Positions 1 through 4,382 of a DNA stretch of 11,378 nucleotides are shown here, in pieces. The position numbers and the translations under genes were made by a program. The stretch's first letter is position 1, and each line of letters starts with the position of its first letter. The notes beneath the pieces were generated by a model. The model was not told the origin of the DNA, did no database searches, and saw nothing but the letters and a program-made list of their open reading frames with translations. Source of the stretch: Ruminococcus sp. UBA1780 (GTDB lineage Bacteria; Bacillota; Clostridia; Oscillospirales; Ruminococcaceae); assembly GCA_002315235.1 (NCBI GenBank), contig DCGK01000137.1:1-11378 (forward strand), in the 5' to 3' direction.

Positions 1-1
1 C

Positions 2-61
2 ATTAATTATGATAAGGAAAGCAAAAAGCATGAGTGTCAGATTGAGAAAGTCGTAAAATAG
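2..61 (+). CDS. Probable C-terminal end of an upstream gene (partial)
   Basis: One frame is open from the window edge to a TAG at 59-61 and gives about 19 lysine- and glutamate-rich residues ending in KVVK. A good intrinsic terminator starts 9 bases after the stop, which is where the end of a gene would be expected. The piece is too short to assign a function. The other two plus-strand frames close early. Reading it as coding is an inference from the terminator position. Confidence 0.45.
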   Translation: MNYDKESKKHECQIEKVVK

Positions 62-69
62 GATAATAT

Positions 70-110
70 AAAACTGAAAGGATTTGTATATTCTTTCAGT
101 TTTTTGTTTT
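70..110 (+). terminator. Intrinsic terminator
   Basis: Arms AAAACTGAAAG (70-80) and CTTTCAGTTTT (93-103) pair perfectly. Two further pairs (81-82 with 91-92, one of them G-U) extend the stem, and a T-rich tail runs to 110. It ends the gene to the left and isolates the regulator gene that follows. Confidence 0.8.
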
Positions 111-135
111 ACAGGTGTTACTTTTCTTGAATAGA

Positions 136-154
136 AAGCAACAGGCAGTTGCTT
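136..154. promoter_or_regulatory. Dyad operator candidate over the -35 of the XRE gene
   Basis: AAGCAAC (136-142) and GTTGCTT (148-154) are perfect 7-bp inverted arms separated by 5 bp. They abut and overlap the predicted -35 box at 153-158. A second pair, AACAGG (140-145) and CCTGTT (161-166), is interleaved with it. Such a dyad next to an XRE gene suggests autoregulation. This is inference; no binding data are available. Confidence 0.45.
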
Positions 155-181
155 GTTAATCCTGTTCAGATGTGTTACAAT
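153..181 (+). promoter_or_regulatory. SigA-type promoter of the XRE/zinc-ribbon gene
   Basis: TTGTTA (153-158), a 17-bp spacer and TACAAT (176-181), with an extended -10 TG at 173-174. Transcription would start near 188, about 25 nt before the ATG at 214. A GTG at 172 lies inside this promoter, which argues against the longer reading frame. Confidence 0.6.
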
Positions 182-213
182 ATTATCATATTAAAGGAAT
201 GGAGACGGAAATA

Positions 214-978
214 ATGAAAACAAATGAATTACTGCTGAAATTACGTACAAAGCATGGATTATCACAGGATGCACTTGCGGAAAAGGTATTTGTTACGCGT
301 CAGGCTGTTTCACGCTGGGAAAATGGTGATACTGTTCCGAACACTGAAACGTTAAAACTGCTTTCAAGGCTGTATGATGTTTCAATCAATACACTTTTAG
401 GCTCTCCGATGAAGCTTATATGCCAGTGCTGCGGAATGCCTCTTGAGGACAGCAGCACAAGTAAGGAAAAGGACGGTTTTTTTAACGAAAACTACTGTAA
501 ATGGTGTTATGCTGACGGCGAGTACATGTACAGTGATATGGATGACCTGATTGATGTATGCGTTAAAAACATGGCAAATGAAAAATTTTCAGAAGAGGAT
601 GTACGTTATTATCTTCGTGAAACACTTCCTAAGCTCGATTACTGGAAAAAGTACAGAGAACTTGGCGGATATGGTGCAATTGAAGAATTAAAGAACAAGC
701 TGGCTGAGGAGATAAATGCACTGAATATTGAAGGTATGCCGAAGGTTACAAAGCTTAATTCACTTGTTGGATGCTATGTTAATCTGGAGTACAGACTGCC
801 GAACGGAGAAACAGTAAAATTCCTTGATGACAGTGCAACATATCTCGGAACTCAGCTTGAGTGTGAATTCGGCGGAGACAGATGTTTCGGTGTCGCTGCA
901 AATACGGATTTTATTCTGGTTGCCACATACGGAGCAAACGGTGCTGATCCGGAACTGGTTATATACAGGAAGCGATGA
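214..978 (+). CDS. XRE-family regulator with zinc ribbon and unassigned C-terminal domain
   Basis: A 254-residue cytoplasmic protein. Residues about 3-60 form an XRE/Cro-type helix-turn-helix, with the typical SQDALAEKVFVTRQAVSRWENG stretch split across helices 2 and 3. Residues 70-98 match the putative zinc-ribbon family often fused to such HTHs: C70-x2-C73 followed by GMPL, then C95-x2-C98 followed by Y. A helical region ends near residue 150 (RYYLRETLPKLDYWKK). Residues about 180-254 look beta-rich and I cannot assign them. The start at 214 is chosen because GGAG at 201-204 sits 9 nt upstream; a GTG at 172 lies inside the promoter and an ATG at 199 has no well-spaced ribosome binding site. 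It is probably a DNA-binding regulator, perhaps metal- or redox-responsive through its cysteines. The target is unknown; the dyad over its own promoter suggests autoregulation. No clear terminator follows it. Confidence 0.85.
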   Translation: MKTNELLLKLRTKHGLSQDALAEKVFVTRQAVSRWENGDTVPNTETLKLLSRLYDVSINTLLGSPMKLICQCCGMPLEDSSTSKEKDGFFNENYCKWCYADGEYMYSDMDDLIDVCVKNMANEKFSEEDVRYYLRETLPKLDYWKKYRELGGYGAIEELKNKLAEEINALNIEGMPKVTKLNSLVGCYVNLEYRLPNGETVKFLDDSATYLGTQLECEFGGDRCFGVAANTDFILVATYGANGADPELVIYRKR

Positions 979-1086
979 ACAATGGACTAAGCTTATACTT
1001 AATGATGTGATGCATATTTGTCTTTCTGCAATTTCTGAATCATATAACTTTGTGTCTGCATATTTACTGATAAGGATACTGTAATC

Positions 1087-1127
1087 TTAAGTATATTGAC
1101 AATTGCCTTATGTCGTGTTATACTTAA
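1087..1127. promoter_or_regulatory. Inverted repeat flanking the glsB-like promoter
   Basis: TTAAGTATA (1087-1095) and TATACTTAA (1119-1127) are perfect 9-bp inverted arms enclosing the -35 box, with the right arm covering the -10. Arm centres are 32 bp apart, about three helical turns. A third copy of TATACTTAA lies at 994-1002. This could be an operator, although part of the right arm is simply the -10 box. Confidence 0.4.
1096..1124 (+). promoter_or_regulatory. Strong SigA promoter with extended -10
   Basis: A perfect TTGACA (1096-1101), a 17-bp spacer and TATACT (1119-1124), with TG at 1116-1117 giving an extended -10. Transcription would begin near 1131, leaving a leader of about 170 nt before the small membrane protein gene at 1304. 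Confidence 0.8.
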
Positions 1128-1128
1128 T

Positions 1129-1303
1129 CTGCAAAACCTGTGGTTTATGCAGTTTACAGTGAACAGCAGTATGAGTATCACTGCAGGTTTGTCTTAAACA
1201 TATTTAATGATTTATGTTTAAAGTCTTCGGAATTCACGGAGATGGCTGAGTCATCTGATGTGCCGGGCAAAAAAATAATACAAAAGAAAGAGGGAAAGAC
1301 ACT
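1129..1303 (+). promoter_or_regulatory. Long structured 5' leader, candidate cis-regulatory RNA
   Basis: The stretch before the ATG at 1304 holds several hairpins. CTGCAAAACC (1129-1138) pairs with GGTTTATGCAG (1142-1152) with one bulge. GCAGT (1166-1170) pairs with ACTGC (1180-1184). TTAAACATA (1194-1202) pairs with TATGTTTAA (1213-1221). AAACCTG (1134-1140) can instead pair with CAGGTTT (1184-1190), which excludes the first two hairpins. I see no match to a known riboswitch and no U-tract terminator before the start codon. A 67-codon frame at 1140-1343 crosses the region but overlaps the real gene and lacks a ribosome binding site. Confidence 0.4.
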
Positions 1304-1582
1304 ATGTTTTTATTTGGTCTTGGACTTGGACTCGGAGCGGTAATAGCTGCGCTTATAATCTATGTCATCTGGGGAGCTCTTATAGGTTTTGTGGCAAGCA
1401 AAATAATGGGAGCAGAAAATGAAGGTTTTGTAATGAGTGCATTTCTTGGAATTATAGGAAGTATACTCGGCGGTGTAATAGGAAATATTTTTCATGTTCA
1501 CAGCACAATACCGGCTCTTATCTTCTCACTCATCGGATCATGTTTCGTTGTCTGGGTAGTACGCAAAATAAACCATAACTAA
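1304..1582 (+). CDS. GlsB/YeaQ/YmgE-family small membrane protein
   Basis: A 92-residue, very hydrophobic protein with about three membrane segments (residues about 10-34, 43-63 and 68-87). It has the glycine-rich pattern of the GlsB/YeaQ/YmgE (transglycosylase-associated) family: WGALIGFVASKIMG, then a GIIGSILGGVIG helix, then a final helix ending in basic residues. Family members are usually 80-90 residues, so it appears complete. They are linked to general stress responses, but their biochemical role is not established. AGAGGG at 1289-1294 sits 9 nt before the ATG. The gene stands alone, with its own consensus promoter, a long leader and a downstream hairpin, which suggests regulated, possibly high, expression. 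Confidence 0.85.
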   Translation: MFLFGLGLGLGAVIAALIIYVIWGALIGFVASKIMGAENEGFVMSAFLGIIGSILGGVIGNIFHVHSTIPALIFSLIGSCFVVWVVRKINHN

Positions 1583-1601
1583 TTTCAGTAAACGAAAAAA
1601 T

Positions 1602-1650
1602 ATTCCCGGAGTGCGGCTGATGTAAATATGCCTGTTCCGGGAATTTATTG
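1602..1650 (+). terminator. Probable terminator after the GlsB-like gene
   Basis: ATTCCCGGA (1602-1610) and TCCGGGAAT (1636-1644) form a perfect 9-bp stem around a 25-nt loop, followed by TTTATTG. The loop is long and the tail only moderately T-rich, so termination may be incomplete. Confidence 0.55.
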
Positions 1651-1764
1651 TATACGCAATAAACTGCGTTCACTGTAATTTACTAAGTTACAGGACTTCA
1701 GAACCTTTTAATCTTAAGTCGGGGGACTGGATTGTTTATATTTATAGTTTTATATGTATATCAG
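1651..1764. other. Intergenic region with small hairpins
   Basis: No gene is visible. ACGCA (1654-1658) pairs with TGCGT (1665-1669), and CTGTAA (1673-1678) pairs with TTACAG (1688-1693). The rest is AT-rich and leads into the next promoter. I see no other recognisable element. Confidence 0.4.
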
Positions 1765-1793
1765 TTGATGTAATGCAAATAACATGTTATAAT
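1765..1793 (+). promoter_or_regulatory. SigA-type promoter of the small membrane protein pair
   Basis: TTGATG (1765-1770), a 17-bp spacer and a perfect TATAAT (1788-1793), with TG at 1785-1786 giving an extended -10. Transcription would start near 1800, leaving an AT-rich leader of about 110 nt. That leader includes GCGAT (1805-1809) and ATCGC (1876-1880), which could pair at long range. Confidence 0.75.
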
Positions 1794-1909
1794 ATATATC
1801 GAACGCGATTTATTTATTACGTTTATTATAGAATGATACGACATACATTGGTTCATAAACAGAAGACAGTTTTTTATCGCTAACTATATTTTTACGGAGG
1901 AATTTTATT

Positions 1910-2293
1910 ATGGCATGTTTTATCGTACCGGCAACAGAAGCAATTGCATCAACTATTATTTCAGCAGTTACAAAGAAGAATCCGGCTGTAATCAAATCAG
2001 CTGATAACGGAGAGGTAACATTTGTTAATCGTCTTGGCAGACTTAACGGTATGCTCTGGGGCGGTTCAGCACTTCTCGCATTCGAACATCTCTGGCACGG
2101 TGAAATTTCACCATTTGCACCTTTCCTTACAGCAGCAGCAACTCCTGAATCAACACAGATAATGCTGCATGAGATGGCAACATCAGGTGTGGCTATGGCA
2201 GTGGTTGTTACAGCAGCATGGGCAGTAACCGTAGCAGTTGAAAAGATGGCACACAGGCATCAGGAAAGCAGCGAAGCGGAGGCCGGAAAATAA
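1910..2293 (+). CDS. Unrecognised small membrane protein with EHxxHGE motif (first of a pair)
   Basis: A 127-residue protein I cannot assign to a named family. It starts MACFIVPATEA, with a hydrophobic N-terminal stretch (about 3-20). A loop follows, then a hydrophobic segment (about 46-62) leading into EHLWHGE (E59, H60, H63, E65), and a long C-terminal hydrophobic helix (about 85-111) that begins with H87-E88. The tail is hydrophilic (HRHQES and onward). Histidines and glutamates at membrane-segment edges could bind a metal or haem; this is inference. GGAGG at 1896-1900 sits 9 nt before the ATG. Its TAA overlaps the next ATG by one base (TAATG), so the two genes are almost certainly translated together and probably form a complex. 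The pair has its own promoter and terminator. Confidence 0.75.
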   Translation: MACFIVPATEAIASTIISAVTKKNPAVIKSADNGEVTFVNRLGRLNGMLWGGSALLAFEHLWHGEISPFAPFLTAAATPESTQIMLHEMATSGVAMAVVVTAAWAVTVAVEKMAHRHQESSEAEAGK

Positions 2294-2595
2294 TGACTCT
2301 TCTTATAACACTTGCAGCAGCTGTCGTTTCAACGCTTGTATGGTATACTAACAGCAGGGCAAGAGAGCTTAAGTGCGGTGTTCTTTGCTATATGTTCTGG
2401 GGCGCGTCACTTATGTGGATGGTCGATGCCGTTGTCGAATATCTTGAAGCAGGTGCGGAATATTTCCGGCCCTCAGCTGCAGATATGATAAATGACGCAT
2501 TTCTCGGATTTTCAGTAACTGTTTTTGCACTTGTAATATGGGTGGTTTATCTGCTCATTTCAGATCCGGGAAAAGTACTCAGAAGGATTAAATAA
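2293..2595 (+). CDS. Unrecognised small membrane protein (second of a pair)
   Basis: A 100-residue protein with three predicted membrane helices (about 2-17, 30-48 and 70-90) and a basic C-terminus (KVLRRIK). The end of helix 2 carries a run of acidic residues, D45, E49, E52 and E56, which is unusual beside a membrane and could face the EHxxHGE motif of its partner. CGGAGG at 2277-2282 lies 10 nt before the ATG, inside the previous gene, and the ATG shares a base with that gene's stop. This is a classic arrangement for translational coupling and equal dosage. A strong terminator starts 21 bases after the stop, making a two-gene operon. I do not recognise the family, and nothing in the sequence identifies a transported molecule or a reaction. 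Confidence 0.75.
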   Translation: MTLLITLAAAVVSTLVWYTNSRARELKCGVLCYMFWGASLMWMVDAVVEYLEAGAEYFRPSAADMINDAFLGFSVTVFALVIWVVYLLISDPGKVLRRIK

Positions 2596-2597
2596 TA

Positions 2598-2614
2598 CAT
2601 TAAGGAAACACTTC
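2598..2614 (+). repeat. Dispersed TTAAGGAANCACTGA-type motif, copy 1
   Basis: TTAAGGAAACACTTC at 2600-2614 lies between a stop codon and a terminator. It shares the exact 15-mer CATTAAGGAAACACT (2598-2612) with 8497-8511. Related copies are at 8222-8236 and 8450-8464. All lie downstream of genes. The function is unknown. Confidence 0.5.
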
Positions 2615-2616
2615 AG

Positions 2617-2647
2617 TCACACACCTTTTCAGGTGTGTGATTTTTTT
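2617..2647 (+). terminator. Strong intrinsic terminator
   Basis: TCACACACCT (2617-2626) and AGGTGTGTGA (2631-2640) form a perfect 10-bp stem with a TTTC tetraloop, followed by seven T residues (2641-2647). It ends the two-gene membrane protein operon. Confidence 0.93.
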
Positions 2648-2659
2648 GTCAGATTATTT

Positions 2660-2705
2660 TGCAGTTACTGCAGAATGATGATAGCTATAGTTTTAAACTA
2701 TAGCT
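2660..2705. promoter_or_regulatory. Two adjacent near-perfect palindromes upstream of metY
   Basis: TGCAGT and ACTGCA (2660-2672) are 6-bp arms around one base. AGCTATAGTTT (2683-2693) and AAACTATAGCT (2695-2705) are 11-bp arms, also around a single base. A one-base centre is too tight for an RNA loop without losing pairs, so protein-binding sites or a cruciform are as likely as a hairpin. Both lie upstream of the metY -35 box. Confidence 0.45.
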
Positions 2706-2725
2706 GGTGATTATATTATAATAAC

Positions 2726-2746
2726 ATCAAACCTATTGACATAGTA
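2726..2746. promoter_or_regulatory. Candidate methionine/sulfur regulon operator over the metY -35
   Basis: The stretch starting ATCAAACCTA matches 17 of 21 positions with 8522-8542 upstream of metQ, including ATCAAACCTA at the left and AGTA at the right. Within it CTAT (2733-2736) and ATAG (2741-2744) form a small dyad that covers the TTGACA box. Its position over the -35 fits a repressor. See the corresponding finding. Confidence 0.5.
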
Positions 2747-2764
2747 TGCATTTGGTGGTAAACT
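2736..2764 (+). promoter_or_regulatory. metY promoter
   Basis: A perfect TTGACA (2736-2741), a 17-bp spacer and TAAACT (2759-2764), with TG at 2756-2757. TTTGGT (2751-2756) and ACCAAA (2773-2778) are inverted repeats flanking the -10. Transcription would start near 2771. Confidence 0.7.
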
Positions 2765-2770
2765 TAATAC

Positions 2771-2902
2771 ATACCAAACAGATATGAATTGTTAAGTATC
2801 TGTAATATCGATGCAGTTATAGTAAACGAATTCCGCAGGCTGCGGCTGTTGGCGGATGTGTAATGCAATATTAATAATATATAGAAAAAGGGGAATATTA
2901 TC
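2771..2902 (+). promoter_or_regulatory. metY 5' leader with hairpins
   Basis: ACAGATA (2778-2784) pairs with TATCTGT (2797-2803). CCGCA (2833-2837) pairs with TGCGG (2841-2845), and TCCGC (2832-2836) could instead pair with GCGGA (2852-2856). I see no S-box (SAM-I) or T-box core and no terminator in the leader. AAGGGG (2888-2893) is the ribosome binding site of metY. Confidence 0.4.
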
Positions 2903-4186
2903 ATGGCTAATTACAAATTTGAAACTCTTCAGCTCCATGTAGGACAGGAAAACCCGGATCCGGCAACTGATGCAAGAGCAGTTCCGATTTATGCAACAAC
3001 TTCGTATGTGTTTAAGGATTCAGCACAGGCTGCAGGACGTTTCGGTCTTACAGAAGGCGGCAATATCTACACAAGACTCATGAACCCGACATCAGATGTT
3101 TTCGAAAAGAGAATCGCAGCTCTTGAAGGCGGCGCAGCTGCACTTGCAACAGCATCAGGTTCAGCAGCTATCACTTACGCAATCCAGAATATCGCTACAG
3201 CAGGAGATCATATTGTTGCTTCAACAAATCTTTACGGAGGTACCTATAATCTTCTTGCAAATACACTTAAGGAGCAGGGCCTTACAACAACATTCGTTGA
3301 TCCTTCAGATCCGGCTAATTTTGAAAAGGCAGTTACCGAAAAGACAAAGCTCCTTTATGCTGAAACACTGGGCAATCCAAATTCGGATGTTCTTGATATA
3401 GAAGCAGTTGCCGCTGTTGCTCATAAACATGGTATTCCTCTTATTGTTGACAGCACATTTGCTACACCATATCTGCTCAGACCAATTGAACACGGAGCTG
3501 ACGTGGTAGTTCACTCAGCTACAAAGTTCATCGGCGGTCACGGCACAGTAATGGGCGGCGTAATAATTGACGGCGGAAAATTTGACTGGGCACAGAACGA
3601 TAAATTTCCGGGACTATCAAAGCCAAATCCGTCATATCACGGGGTAGTATTTACAGAAGCATGCGGAAACATTGCCTATGTAATGAAAATACGTACAACA
3701 CTCATGAGGGATCAGGGTGCAGCTATTTCACCGTTCAACTCATTCCTTCTTCTTCAGGGACTTGAAACACTTTCGCTCAGAGTTGAAAGACACGTTGAGA
3801 ATGCACTTAAGGTTGTTGAATTCCTTAAGAATCATCCGCAGGTTGAAAAGGTAAATCATCCTTCACTTGAAGAAGGAAAAGCAAAGGAACTCTATAACAG
3901 ATATTTTGAAAATGGCGCAGGTTCTATCTTTACCTTCGAAGTAAAGGGTGATGCTGACAAAGCAAAGAAATTCACAGAAAGCCTTGAGCTCTTCTCACTC
4001 CTCGCCAATGTTGCAGACGTTAAGTCACTCGTTATTCACCCTGCATCAACAACACACTCACAGATGAACGAGGATGAGCTTCTTTCAGCCGGTATCAAGC
4101 CGAATACGGTAAGACTTTCAATCGGTACAGAGCATATCGACGATATTCTTGCTGATCTTCAGCACGGCTTTGATGCTATCAGATAA
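2903..4186 (+). CDS. metY: O-acetylhomoserine sulfhydrylase (aminocarboxypropyltransferase)
   Basis: A 427-residue cytosolic PLP enzyme of the Cys/Met metabolism family. It is expected to convert O-acetyl-L-homoserine and sulfide (or methanethiol) to homocysteine (or methionine) and acetate. The length matches the MetY branch, which is longer than the roughly 380-400 residues of MetB and MetC. The opening FETLQLHVGQ is typical of MetY. The YTRLMNPT stretch (56-63) contacts cofactor phosphate from the neighbouring subunit. Other landmarks are Y111-GG (ring stacking), D183 in VDSTFATPYLLRP (pyridine nitrogen), and K208 in HSATKFIGGHG (Schiff base). A C-terminal SIGTEHIDDILADL completes the fold. 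It is monocistronic, with its own promoter, leader and terminator. The metQNI importer in this window carries a similar upstream element, which suggests coordinated methionine supply. Some homologues prefer cysteine-derived thiols, so the in vivo thiol donor is not certain. Confidence 0.95.
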   Translation: MANYKFETLQLHVGQENPDPATDARAVPIYATTSYVFKDSAQAAGRFGLTEGGNIYTRLMNPTSDVFEKRIAALEGGAAALATASGSAAITYAIQNIATAGDHIVASTNLYGGTYNLLANTLKEQGLTTTFVDPSDPANFEKAVTEKTKLLYAETLGNPNSDVLDIEAVAAVAHKHGIPLIVDSTFATPYLLRPIEHGADVVVHSATKFIGGHGTVMGGVIIDGGKFDWAQNDKFPGLSKPNPSYHGVVFTEACGNIAYVMKIRTTLMRDQGAAISPFNSFLLLQGLETLSLRVERHVENALKVVEFLKNHPQVEKVNHPSLEEGKAKELYNRYFENGAGSIFTFEVKGDADKAKKFTESLELFSLLANVADVKSLVIHPASTTHSQMNEDELLSAGIKPNTVRLSIGTEHIDDILADLQHGFDAIR

Positions 4187-4240
4187 TAAAAATTCAGTCA
4201 GTAATCAAGATAAAAAAATACTTCTCTCCTTACAGTACAT

Positions 4241-4314
4241 AAAAATCCGGATGATTACAGCCGGCGGCAGATATATTCTGACGTCCGCTGCAGCTTCACC
4301 CGGATTTTTTGTTT
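4241..4314 (+). terminator. Branched intrinsic terminator after metY
   Basis: AAAAATCCGG (4241-4250) pairs with CCGGATTTTT (4300-4309). The stem continues past one mismatch with TGA (4252-4254) and TCA (4296-4298). An inner GCGG and CAG/CTG stem lies at 4264-4288. The T-rich run continues through GTTTT. The stem encloses about 49 nt, unusually long for a terminator, but the basal helix and U-tract are convincing. Confidence 0.75.
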
Positions 4315-4320
4315 TCAAAG

Positions 4321-4366
4321 AAAAAAAGCATCAGGCCGGATACCTTACCGGCATCAGGCCCGCTGC
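4321..4366 (-). terminator. Probable terminator of the minus-strand signalling operon
   Basis: Read on the minus strand, 4366-4353 and 4341-4328 pair at 11 of 14 positions, and seven T residues (4327-4321) follow directly. The 10-mer GCATCAGGCC also occurs as a direct repeat at 4328-4337 and 4351-4360, and a 5-bp GCCGG/CCGGC stem (4335-4339, 4348-4352) is an alternative. It begins 17 bases beyond the stop of the GGDEF-EAL gene. Confidence 0.6.
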
Positions 4367-4382
4367 ATTGATTTGTATGTGT

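Noticed and set aside
172..213. Longer XRE protein from a GTG at 172
   Set aside because: The codon lies inside the -10 region of the predicted promoter and has no ribosome binding site, whereas ATG at 214 has GGAG at the right distance.
824..1084. 86-codon open frame overlapping the end of the XRE gene
   Set aside because: Out-of-frame shadow of the regulator gene, with no ribosome binding site and no coherent domain.
1140..1343. 67-codon open frame in the GlsB-type leader
   Set aside because: No ribosome binding site, no recognisable protein, and it overlaps the start of the genuine membrane protein gene in another frame.
2771..2902. SAM riboswitch or T-box leader upstream of metY
   Set aside because: The leader has short hairpins only. 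I find no S-box core, no T-box TGGNACCGCG-like sequence and no terminator/antiterminator pair before the gene.
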